From B18-G4 sp032250805 (GTDB lineage: Bacteria > Bacteroidota > Bacteroidia > Bacteroidales > B18-G4), in NCBI GenBank assembly GCA_032250805.1, contig JAVVEM010000036.1:1-36375 (forward strand): 36,375 bases of DNA, in the 5' to 3' direction. Shown here one piece after another: positions 24,148 through 31,526 of this stretch (positions are counted from its first letter, which is position 1; each line of letters begins with the position of its first letter). Under the pieces are notes generated by a model. That model searched no databases. It was given only the letters and a program-made list of their open reading frames with translations, and was not told the DNA's origin. Made by a program: the position numbers and the translations under genes.

Positions 24148-25673
24148 ATAAGTTCGTTGAATGATGTGGTCCCATTCACTGAGATTTTAAATTTTATTTC
24201 AAAATTTTCAAGATCGTCTTTGCGATCAATGAGTGTAAGCGAGTTGGAGAGCAGCTCTATTTTGATGTATTCGGTTTTACCTACAAGCAGGGCAGAATTG
24301 TTCTCATACAGTTCGGCAAGTTGATAGGCTTCCCCGGCCGTGATATAGCCGGTATTGGTAGAAAAGCTAAGGGATTGATCTTTGATAAAAGAAGCATCAC
24401 TCCCCTTGGATATATTGTAGTCAAAGGAGAGCAGTTTTTCTAAAAATACCGCATCATGTTTCAATTGGATCTTTGTATTTACACAAAGCAGGGAATCAAT
24501 GCATCCGTAATTATTTTTGAATAATAGCTGAAGCGAGCTGTGCGGTTTGTTGATTATGTAGAAGGTTCGTACCTGAGAAATCAGTGTAGATGAGTGTTCG
24601 ATATATACTTTATAAAAAGAAATGGTTTTGGCAGGTTGAAGGGCATCAAGGCCATTGATAGCTGCCCCGACAGGGATGCAGTAAATGTTTTCAAATTTTG
24701 AATCAGAATAGGAAATACTCTTGGCCATGGTGGTAGTGGTCCCATCATCGTAGGTGATATCAAAATGTAACGTAAAATCATAGTCACTTTCCACATAGTT
24801 CATAAAGAACAAGTATTCATGAGCATCAAGCCAAGTTTCATGCGAGGTGCTTTTGTTGGTAAGAAAGATTTTACTTATTGCCAGATCATTAATGAAACTA
24901 TGGGTAGGCCACTTGTCATTGTGAAGCTTGCCGTCAATTAGGGTGAGGGCCTTGTGTTCATGAAGTCTATGGATGCTGGGGTCATCCCCGAAGTATTCAG
25001 CATATTGAACCTTATAATCACGCAGGGCAAATAGCCAGGTGCTTATATCGGTTTGCTCAAAAATGGGATAATAAGATCTTGCAAAAAGATCCTTCAGTAT
25101 GGGGCCAGGATAGAAGTAAGCTTTATCGTCTTCATCTGGATCCAAAAAGGCAGTGATTATTTCGTGGTAATCATCAGCATTTTTCGCTGAAGCCAAAAGC
25201 TGAACAAATACTTTGAAGTTTGGGTTTTTAACAGGATCTATGCCCAATACACAGCCGGCAGTATAAACAGTATATGCCGGACATCCGGTTACATCAAAAG
25301 TAAGCGTATAGTCTGCGCCCTTTTCTTTAGCACAAAACATCATTTTTCCTGCCGTATCAACCGTAATATTGTAATATTTGGTGAGGTAATAATTATACTG
25401 CAATTCTTCAACGGTGTCATTGATCGTATGAGCGGCAGAGAGTTGAAAGCCTGAATCATCAACACTGTTTTTGAAGGTGAATGTAAATTCATAGTCCAGA
25501 AAGCGAATAATGATTGTCTGGCCTTCAGTGGTAGTTCCTACCTTTTCAAGCTTGCCAACTGCCAATGTCCCAGTAGTTGGGAATACGTTTGCTGCCAAAA
25601 AGACAAAACAAATGGGATTGCGACAGAAATCGATGCTTTCAGGTTGATCTATAAGTTGTATGAAGTTGCTCAT
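24144..25673 (-). CDS. Phage tail-associated protein of unknown function
   Basis: 509 residues, beginning MSNFIQLIDQPESIDFCRNP and largely beta-strand in appearance (GQTIIIRFLDYEFTFTFKNS, DFTLHFDITYDDGTTTTMAK). There is no signal peptide or membrane segment. It ends ISVNGTTSFNELI. It is coupled by ATGA to both neighbours and precedes the putative hub. It is presumably structural (tail tube, distal tail or fibre-like). I cannot assign a family, and no enzyme motif is visible. Confidence 0.6.
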   Translation of the reverse strand: MSNFIQLIDQPESIDFCRNPICFVFLAANVFPTTGTLAVGKLEKVGTTTEGQTIIIRFLDYEFTFTFKNSVDDSGFQLSAAHTINDTVEELQYNYYLTKYYNITVDTAGKMMFCAKEKGADYTLTFDVTGCPAYTVYTAGCVLGIDPVKNPNFKVFVQLLASAKNADDYHEIITAFLDPDEDDKAYFYPGPILKDLFARSYYPIFEQTDISTWLFALRDYKVQYAEYFGDDPSIHRLHEHKALTLIDGKLHNDKWPTHSFINDLAISKIFLTNKSTSHETWLDAHEYLFFMNYVESDYDFTLHFDITYDDGTTTTMAKSISYSDSKFENIYCIPVGAAINGLDALQPAKTISFYKVYIEHSSTLISQVRTFYIINKPHSSLQLLFKNNYGCIDSLLCVNTKIQLKHDAVFLEKLLSFDYNISKGSDASFIKDQSLSFSTNTGYITAGEAYQLAELYENNSALLVGKTEYIKIELLSNSLTLIDRKDDLENFEIKFKISVNGTTSFNELI

Positions 25674-26167
25674 AAATCAGTCCATTTACCTGTGTCCAAA
25701 CGAATATCATGCAAGGTAGTGGCGATTATTGGAAGCCAGATACCGAAGTTGTTATCAACGGTAGAGAATTGCAGGGCCGTGATCTCATTGATCTGAAAAT
25801 CTTTCAAAAAAGCATGACGGCGCTCCAGCTTATCATCATACATACGGTTGATCCAGTCATCGGCAATTTGTTCCATATTGGAATAAATATCACCGATGCC
25901 GGGAAAATCATCTACATCAGCTGCATGATCCAAAAACACCAGGGCAATGGAGCGTTTTTTCAGGTGGTTGTCGCTGTTATTATCCACGAATGAGTAATCA
26001 TAGTCAGCCATCATTACGGCCGGAAAGTTTACCCTGGAGCTTATGCCTGAAAGGATCTCATTGAGGTCACAGTGAAAGAAATGCTTCTCTGCATCCGTGT
26101 GAAGGATCTGGGCATGGTTTCTTGCCAGGTTATCAAAATATGCTTTCAGGTTATTGTAGGTGGTCAT
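25670..26167 (-). CDS. Phage protein of unknown function (tail/connector region)
   Basis: 165 residues from ATG 26167 (MTTYNNLKAYFDNLARNH); nine further in-frame codons upstream overlap the previous gene. Mixed alpha/beta and acidic, with KRSIALVFLDHAADVDDFPG and WINRMYDDKLERRHAFLKDF. It resembles in size and place the small head-tail or tail-terminator proteins of siphophages. This is positional inference only. Its start lies 1 bp after the preceding stop and its stop overlaps the next ATG. Confidence 0.6.
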   Translation of the reverse strand: MTTYNNLKAYFDNLARNHAQILHTDAEKHFFHCDLNEILSGISSRVNFPAVMMADYDYSFVDNNSDNHLKKRSIALVFLDHAADVDDFPGIGDIYSNMEQIADDWINRMYDDKLERRHAFLKDFQINEITALQFSTVDNNFGIWLPIIATTLHDIRLDTGKWTDL

Positions 26168-26168
26168 G

Positions 26169-26954
26169 TTAAGCTGATTTTTTAATGCGTTCACTTAAAG
26201 CATGTAATACCGTGTGCAGGGGCAGCTTTCCAATGCGGGGTATATCGGCGATAACATCACCGGCAAGCTGACTGCGAACCTTTGTCCACTTGGGCGTCGG
26301 GATCTTCTTTTGGTGTTTTTGAGTGGCCTCATCAGATGCTGTACCGGGAAATACCAGCGGATAAGCCTGCTCGATCCACCGGCGCACGATGCGGTAATTA
26401 AAAACGATGGCCAAAAGCAAATGAGGGTTGATCTTGCTGATTTGATCCCGGTGTTGATCCAGGTCAACTTCATTGATCAGGGCTCTTGTGCCGGCAGGAT
26501 CCATGGGGCGGTACAGGGCATATGCCATGCGAAAAAGATCCCCCAGGTCTTTAGAGTTTAAAAACCGTACGAAATATGTATCGGCCACGATAAATTCATC
26601 AAAGCTCAGATTTTCAAAGCCATCTTTGGGACCGTAAAAATCCATGCCGCCGGCATTGAACCGCTCTATGAAAACTTTGTTAAAAGCAATGTTTTCCATC
26701 CAGTCAAACAAGGGCAAAAGCATATGCACCTGGTAGTGATCAAAACCATAAAAGACATACCCTCGAAGATCCAGGCATTTCTTCAGCAGCATGATCTTGT
26801 CTTTGAGATCCGGTAGTGGGTTCTCAAAGTAGAGGGATAAGTGCATGAACTGCTCCTGGGACAACTCATGCCATTTATCCGGAAAGGACCTTTTTAACGT
26901 CCTGTAAACAGGAACAAAGGGGATAGGGCGGTATTTAATCAGTATATCACTCAA
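26169..26954 (-). CDS. Phage protein of unknown function, TTG start
   Basis: 261 residues starting at TTG 26954, which overlaps the stop of the spanin-like gene as TTGA. The next in-frame ATG is 36 codons later, so TTG is preferred. The protein is soluble and helical (KWHELSQEQFMHLSLYFENP, HLLLAIVFNYRIVRRWIEQA) and ends in a basic tail (RIGKLPLHTVLHALSERIKK). No family is recognised. An assembly chaperone or virion-associated role is possible given its position between the lysis genes and the tail genes. Confidence 0.6.
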   Translation of the reverse strand: MSDILIKYRPIPFVPVYRTLKRSFPDKWHELSQEQFMHLSLYFENPLPDLKDKIMLLKKCLDLRGYVFYGFDHYQVHMLLPLFDWMENIAFNKVFIERFNAGGMDFYGPKDGFENLSFDEFIVADTYFVRFLNSKDLGDLFRMAYALYRPMDPAGTRALINEVDLDQHRDQISKINPHLLLAIVFNYRIVRRWIEQAYPLVFPGTASDEATQKHQKKIPTPKWTKVRSQLAGDVIADIPRIGKLPLHTVLHALSERIKKSA

Positions 26955-27481
26955 AAGGGAAGGAATTTCTTGAGTTTAACAAAGGCTAGGATTATCAGGG
27001 CCGTGGCCGTGATATAGAAATAGATAGAGCAGAAGCGGTAAAACTTTGGGATGAACCTAACAACCTTAACTTCTTTCTTTATCTCAGAATGATAAAGTTG
27101 CTTCCAATGCTCGGTTTCTCTTACGGCATCATCCAAAAGGAATTCAAGCGTAGTATCTTTTTGAACCAGCGAGAGGCCGAGACTACTCTTTTCTACCCAT
27201 GCCCAGGCCTGGGAGAACTTGTTTTCAGCCGAAATGGAATCCATGTAGATCAGCTTCGGATTATCCGGATCTGAGATGTATTCTGTAGAGATCAGCGTAA
27301 TGGTGTCAGGATCCAATTGCAGATAGATCAGTGAATCCTTATACTTAGTGATCGTTTCGGTAACTATTGAATCTTTCACGCTGGACGATTCAACAGGTGG
27401 ATACTTGCGATTGCACTTATCCAGTGTGGTGCAGGAAGTGACCAGCACTATCAGCAAGGAAATTGTTATGAGATTTTTCAT
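26951..27481 (-). CDS. Unimolecular-spanin-like lipoprotein with C-terminal membrane anchor
   Basis: 176 residues. The N-terminus is a lipoprotein signal (MKNLITISLLIVLVTSC, lipid Cys17). The middle is polar and charged (SSSVKDSIVTETITKYKD; ETEHWKQLYHSEIKKEVK). The C-terminus is a single hydrophobic helix (about 151-168, YFYITATALIILAFV) followed by KLKKF. An outer-membrane lipid anchor at one end and an inner-membrane helix at the other is the layout of a u-spanin, which fuses the two membranes in the last step of lysis. It lies 2 bp downstream of the endolysin gene, which supports this. Sequence identity to a known spanin is not claimed. Confidence 0.68.
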   Translation of the reverse strand: MKNLITISLLIVLVTSCTTLDKCNRKYPPVESSSVKDSIVTETITKYKDSLIYLQLDPDTITLISTEYISDPDNPKLIYMDSISAENKFSQAWAWVEKSSLGLSLVQKDTTLEFLLDDAVRETEHWKQLYHSEIKKEVKVVRFIPKFYRFCSIYFYITATALIILAFVKLKKFLPF

Positions 27482-27483
27482 GG

Positions 27484-27909
27484 CTATTTGTAGTTGACTT
27501 CAAGTAAATAATCAAGGCCGGTAAAGCGAAAATCAACATGCACCCAGGTTGGGGTGTCTTTTTCTATGGTCGTTAGACCGAATTCTTCATGCAGGAATTT
27601 CCAATTCTCTCGGATAAGATTACGGACCTGCTGAGCAGTCCATCCTTTGACTTTAATATCAATGGCATTGCCAAAGCGGTGTTGCGACATCCTGGCCCCG
27701 ATCCTGCAGTCAAAAGGGCGAAGGCCCGAAAATTGGTACGATCCGCCAAAGCACCAATCGTTCACTGTAACGGTGGAGCCGGTTTGGTCTTTCAACCATT
27801 GACAGAATAAAACCATATTGGGGTTGATGAACCACTGAGAGCGTGCCCCCCACACCTCCCATACCGACCTGGGAACAAATTCCTGGATGATAAATGATGT
27901 ACCTACCAT
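27484..27909 (-). CDS. M15-type peptidoglycan peptidase (phage endolysin)
   Basis: 141 residues, a single domain of the peptidase M15/DacB-like fold that cleaves peptidoglycan stem peptides. The zinc ligands are recognisable as His77 and Asp84 in SQHRFGNAIDIK and His124 in TWVHVDFR. There is no signal peptide and no cell-wall-binding domain, so export would need a holin. Its ATG overlaps the stop of the upstream gene as TAATG. A structural role in the tail tip is possible, but the adjacent membrane proteins favour lysis. Confidence 0.82.
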   Translation of the reverse strand: MVGTSFIIQEFVPRSVWEVWGARSQWFINPNMVLFCQWLKDQTGSTVTVNDWCFGGSYQFSGLRPFDCRIGARMSQHRFGNAIDIKVKGWTAQQVRNLIRENWKFLHEEFGLTTIEKDTPTWVHVDFRFTGLDYLLEVNYK

Positions 27910-28220
27910 TATTTCAAAAGATTAAGTTTAGTTTCATGGTCCTGCAGCATGATATCCTGGCGGCGGTCATTGACTTGCAGGAGCTTTATGGCTGATTGCT
28001 GCTCATCGCCACCGGCATTGAGCTTGCCCAGGTTCTCAAGAACCTGAAGGTTGATCTGCTGCTGGGTGTTCTGATATGTCTTGGCATCCTGGTAATAAGA
28101 TTTTGCGAAAAAGGCGATTATGCCAAGCAGAAAAACCATTACGGCCAGCAGCACCGGTATGATCAGCTGAATAAACGTGGGTTTATTTTTTTGATGAGGG
28201 TTGTTTATTTCATTTGTCAT
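27909..28220 (-). CDS. Small phage membrane protein with coiled coil (lysis candidate)
   Basis: 103 residues from ATG 28220 (ATGA overlap with the upstream stop; a TTG at 28226 would add two residues). One transmembrane helix near the N-terminus (about 17-38: FIQLIIPVLLAVMVFLLGII) is followed by a hydrophilic Gln-rich coiled coil (YQNTQQQINLQVLENLGKLN). This is the topology of an inner-membrane spanin or a one-helix pinholin-like protein. It directly precedes the endolysin. The specific role is inferred from gene order. Confidence 0.65.
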   Translation of the reverse strand: MTNEINNPHQKNKPTFIQLIIPVLLAVMVFLLGIIAFFAKSYYQDAKTYQNTQQQINLQVLENLGKLNAGGDEQQSAIKLLQVNDRRQDIMLQDHETKLNLLK

Positions 28221-29248
28221 GCCCAAAAGGTTTTTTTATCTGTGTTATCACGGTGATCAGTAGGTTCACCCTGGTTGTATGCATTAAACTCAGCATAAGT
28301 AGGAAAGTCCTCAATGTTATCATGCAGATAATCTTTCAGATAGTCGATATAGGCCTGGCCCGTCTGCTGGGTGTTTTTGATGTCAAGGCGAAGGTTTTCT
28401 ATTGAGGCAGGGTCTTTCTTTCGGAAGTTTGATGAATTCGTGCCATCGGAAATAAAGTATGTTCCGTTATGAGTGATGTTCATTCCAAGTGTTGCGATCC
28501 CTTTGGATACGCTCAAAAAAGCCTGGATCTTCTGAATGAACCTGATCACTGATTTTTGCTTATCAGTAAGATCTACTCCTGAAGTCATGGCGACGATTAG
28601 CTCATCAAAAAAGCTGCGGCCGATAACAGGAATGATGCTAAAGTCATTGACCAGGTCAATGTATTTCTGAAGGTGAAGAAATACCAGGCGGGATCCTCCA
28701 ATATTATAGTACTCGTTAAATACGGTAGCGGTAGGGATGAATTTAGATTTGAATACGGTATAGGTATCAGATTCTTTGAAAATTGGGAAATTGTTGATGT
28801 TCTCTTCGAGAAATTCCAAAATAGCATCAAGGGTGTTAAACCCTTCTGTGCGGAACGTATTTTTAAGGTTTTCCTCCTGGTACTGAAACAGCGGTTTCTG
28901 TGAGTCTGTTTCTTTGCGAAAAGCACCGGAATCTCCGATATTAACAGATAGGATGGCAAAGCCGTCAAGCAGAGCAAGGTTGATCAGCGATTTTTGAACA
29001 AGTTTAAGGAGTTTTGCAAGCCAATCCTCATGAGTCTTAGGTATTCTCTCAATCGGTGGCCATGCCAATGGATCACTGTAGTAGGCACAAAGTTCTAGGT
29101 ACTGCTCCCTGCCCAGGATTTTTTTTATGTATTTTGATTCGGCAGATTCTATATGGGGAAGCAGGGAATCAAAAGAGATGGAAGAATTCACAGAGATATA
29201 CTGGCGGATCTCATCTGCTTTGGCGTTATTCTCGGCTTTAAACAGCAT
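28217..29248 (-). CDS. DUF6712-like phage protein (probable head-tail connector)
   Basis: 343 residues. The first about 70 residues (RQYISVNSSISFDSLLPHIE, SKYIKKILGREQYLELCAYY) have the pattern I associate with DUF6712 proteins of Bacteroidota phages, and a related pattern recurs in the second half (FSIIPVIGRSFFDELIVAMT). It directly follows the portal gene with an ATGA overlap, the usual place for a connector or head-completion protein. No enzyme motif is present. The family call is from memory of the pattern and moderately uncertain. Confidence 0.6.
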   Translation of the reverse strand: MLFKAENNAKADEIRQYISVNSSISFDSLLPHIESAESKYIKKILGREQYLELCAYYSDPLAWPPIERIPKTHEDWLAKLLKLVQKSLINLALLDGFAILSVNIGDSGAFRKETDSQKPLFQYQEENLKNTFRTEGFNTLDAILEFLEENINNFPIFKESDTYTVFKSKFIPTATVFNEYYNIGGSRLVFLHLQKYIDLVNDFSIIPVIGRSFFDELIVAMTSGVDLTDKQKSVIRFIQKIQAFLSVSKGIATLGMNITHNGTYFISDGTNSSNFRKKDPASIENLRLDIKNTQQTGQAYIDYLKDYLHDNIEDFPTYAEFNAYNQGEPTDHRDNTDKKTFWA

Positions 29249-30585
29249 CAGCTCACTACTTTTTGTGTCCCACCACCCGAGTCAAGAGTGGTCAAAACGG
29301 TGTTTCTAAAACGGATCTCACAATCTTGCATTCCATTAAATTCCAGCATGCATTCTATCGGGTCAAGGATCGTCTGACGATCCAGCCAGGCCAGGGCGAC
29401 ATTCACTAAAAAACTTTCGCGGATATCCGATCCGCCGGTCTTACCGGCATAAGGACCTGCTCCGGGCAATCCGGCACCCATGATCGTGGGGTTGACGTTG
29501 ATAGAAAATAAAATGTTGGAATCAGCCACGGCACTTTCAATCAGCTGGTGTTCGCTCTTGTATTTATTATCCAGCGGTTCGATGATCCACTGCTCTTCGG
29601 GTTTTCCCTGGTGGTTGATCTCAAAGTGCGTAAAAAGCGCTTTGGCTGGGTTGTTTTCACCCGTTAAATTTTCCTCAATCTGATCCATATCTTTTTGAAT
29701 CAGATCAGAGCGTTTCTTCTCATCCTTATATTCTGACTTGGGATAGCGCTTCTCCCAGTACGCATAGGGAATCTTTACGTGCCACTTCCAACTGATCTGG
29801 TTCTCGTAGATCTTCTTTAAAAAGGTTGGGATCTTTTGGGATATGTCGATCCAGCCGGCTTCTTTGGCCGTGTACCAATCTGGCAGGGGGTAGTAATCGT
29901 TATTGGAAAAAGAATCTCGCAAAGGATAAATGACAGACTTGCCTTTTAGCTTTTTTGATTCTTTCAAGGCGAGAAGATCTGTCAGTGGATCATAAAGGTC
30001 AAGCACTTGGATCTTTTTGTAATCTCCTTTTTTAGGTACGCCATCTTTCCAGTTGCCGTAAACAAAGAGGTTTTTGATCACGCCTTGTTTCATTTCCTCC
30101 CAGCGGCAGTGCCGGGCATTGATGATGTTGATACCGGTGATCTTGCTTCCATCTTCTGAAAAGATGAACTCCGGGAAAGAGTTGCCGTATTTTAGAATGT
30201 CACGGATTGATAGTTGAAGATAACGGCGGATCATGCGGTTTCTGAGAAGTTTTTGCAGAGCTGCATCTTCAATGACTTCAAGGATCTCTTCACCATTGTC
30301 TTTGTATCCGTTAATCATTGTTGGGAATATGCCCTGGCCAAGAATGGTTTGGAGTTTGTATTTAAGGCCGGAGTTTAAAACAGTGGACTTTCGGATTATA
30401 CTTTCGGCCTCATCCGGGAAGTTATTGCCCGAGGCCCAGGGGTAGATCTTTTGACCATCGAAGTTTTCTGCATCATCATTTGGAGGAGTGGCAGCTGATG
30501 AGGATGGAGTGCCGATAGTTGAAGCAAAGAAGCTTTTGGAAAAGCCAAGTAAGGGTATGCCCTGGTGATTAAACAGTAGCTCCAT
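29248..30585 (-). CDS. Phage portal-like protein
   Basis: 445 residues. Charged helical middle (EKKRSDLIQKDMDQIEENLT), and the typical portal segment ESAVADSNILFSINVNPTIM followed by GLPGAGPYAGKTGGSDIRES, then VALAWLDRQTILDPIECM. This resembles portal proteins of Bacteroidota prophages. These form the dodecameric ring at the capsid vertex through which DNA passes. It is striking that no terminase gene lies upstream and no protease or capsid gene downstream. It overlaps both neighbours by ATG/stop. A portal without head genes suggests deletion. Confidence 0.72.
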   Translation of the reverse strand: MELLFNHQGIPLLGFSKSFFASTIGTPSSSAATPPNDDAENFDGQKIYPWASGNNFPDEAESIIRKSTVLNSGLKYKLQTILGQGIFPTMINGYKDNGEEILEVIEDAALQKLLRNRMIRRYLQLSIRDILKYGNSFPEFIFSEDGSKITGINIINARHCRWEEMKQGVIKNLFVYGNWKDGVPKKGDYKKIQVLDLYDPLTDLLALKESKKLKGKSVIYPLRDSFSNNDYYPLPDWYTAKEAGWIDISQKIPTFLKKIYENQISWKWHVKIPYAYWEKRYPKSEYKDEKKRSDLIQKDMDQIEENLTGENNPAKALFTHFEINHQGKPEEQWIIEPLDNKYKSEHQLIESAVADSNILFSINVNPTIMGAGLPGAGPYAGKTGGSDIRESFLVNVALAWLDRQTILDPIECMLEFNGMQDCEIRFRNTVLTTLDSGGGTQKVVS

Positions 30586-30863
30586 TATTTTAGGATTACA
30601 GGACTTGCGTTAAACTCAATGATTGACCAGATATAAACCGGGGTGTGATGATCCAGGGGGTTAAACTCACGATCCACAAGCCTGACTCCACGCATCGCAT
30701 TGGATATAAGATTCAGGTTTAATCCGGTAGAAATGCACCGATTATAAAAAACCAGTTCACCGTTTTTCTTGACAAACTTTATTGAAAAGGTATTAGGGTT
30801 TCCGTCCGGGCAGAGCTTTTCATCAAGCTGCGAAAGGACGGTTGAGAGTTTAATTGCTTCCAT
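30585..30863 (-). CDS. Small protein, first gene of the phage block
   Basis: 92 residues from ATG 30863 (MEAIKLSTVLSQLDEKLCPD). The frame is open 19 codons further up, but that stretch is low-complexity and less likely. It contains FSIKFVKKNGELVFYNRC and ends NASPVILK. The family is unknown. It overlaps the portal start and marks the right edge of the recognisable prophage. Its upstream region contains no terminase. Confidence 0.6.
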   Translation of the reverse strand: MEAIKLSTVLSQLDEKLCPDGNPNTFSIKFVKKNGELVFYNRCISTGLNLNLISNAMRGVRLVDREFNPLDHHTPVYIWSIIEFNASPVILK

Positions 30864-31526
30864 GCGTAGTTGAATTGTCGAAGCAAAGGAAGAATAGCGG
30901 TGAAAGAAAAAAAAGGACAAGGAATAATGGACACTAAAGCAGAGTCAAAGATTACAACCTACCATACAGGGTAGGATAAAAACCACCAGAATCCTCCCTT
31001 GCCAGATGGTCTGTTGAGGCCTAACTTGAGCTAATTTAAAAACAGAAGTTCAAGCAAGTTTTATGTGGCTATCTATGCAAAAAAGACGACTGTTTATATT
31101 TAAAAAGGATATAAATTGGATTTGCAAAACACAATGATTTAAGATGTTACAAAATTGAAATGAAATAACAGGGTAACGTTTTCAAAAAATCGGTATTAAT
31201 TATTGAAAGGAAAACTAAAATCGCTAATAAAAGCTCGCCAATTCCTCATTTTTACTACCCTGTAAAGTTTACTGGCAATAAGGTTATTTGAAATCCTACA
31301 AAAAGTAAGGTTTTTCAAACTATGCTATCATCAATTGTATTTGACTACAGCAAGCAGTTCTAGTTTCTTACACAAGCAAATTTGAAAAACCCCCTTTTAT
31401 GAAAACCGACTCTTACATACCGTATAGTAAAAACCAAATAACAAAGAAAGGAGGTAAAGACAAAAATACATTTTTGATTATCTGAGAAATGGAAAAATAA
31501 GATTTTAACCCAAAAACAAACAAGTC
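30864..31526. other. A+T-rich 663-bp stretch without recognisable genes
   Basis: No frame of plausible coding character is present on either strand. Visible items are a small inverted repeat (CCTACC...GGTAGG, 30958-30975), three copies of the octamer ACAGGGTA (30966-30973 and 31168-31175 on +, 31256-31263 on -), and an isolated AGGAGGT at 31449-31455 not followed by a real reading frame. It should hold the right prophage junction and the promoter of the large T9SS gene, but I could not locate either with confidence. Confidence 0.6.

Larger units (their letters stand above)
15733..30863. mobile_element. Prophage or prophage remnant at tRNA-Ser(CGA)
   Basis: A tyrosine recombinase sits beside the 3' end of a tRNA, followed by a 13.8-kb minus-strand block of phage genes: portal, connector, lysis, tail and tape measure. 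The right boundary is set provisionally at the start of the first phage gene. I did not find a repeat of the tRNA-Ser 3' end in 30864-36375. No terminase, major capsid protein, maturation protease, repressor or replication gene was recognised. The element is either degraded, or its remaining genes lie outside the visible boundaries. The long tape measure and absence of a sheath-like gene suggest siphovirus-type ancestry. Confidence 0.85.

Noticed and set aside
31449..31500. Perfect AGGAGGT followed by a mini frame (ATG GAA AAA TAA)
   Set aside because: The spacing to the ATG (over 30 nt) is too long, the frame is three codons, and this lineage rarely uses such sites. Chance is the simpler explanation.
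30864..31526. attR repeat of the tRNA-Ser 3' end
   Set aside because: I compared this stretch by eye with 15700-15850 and found no shared block longer than a few bases.
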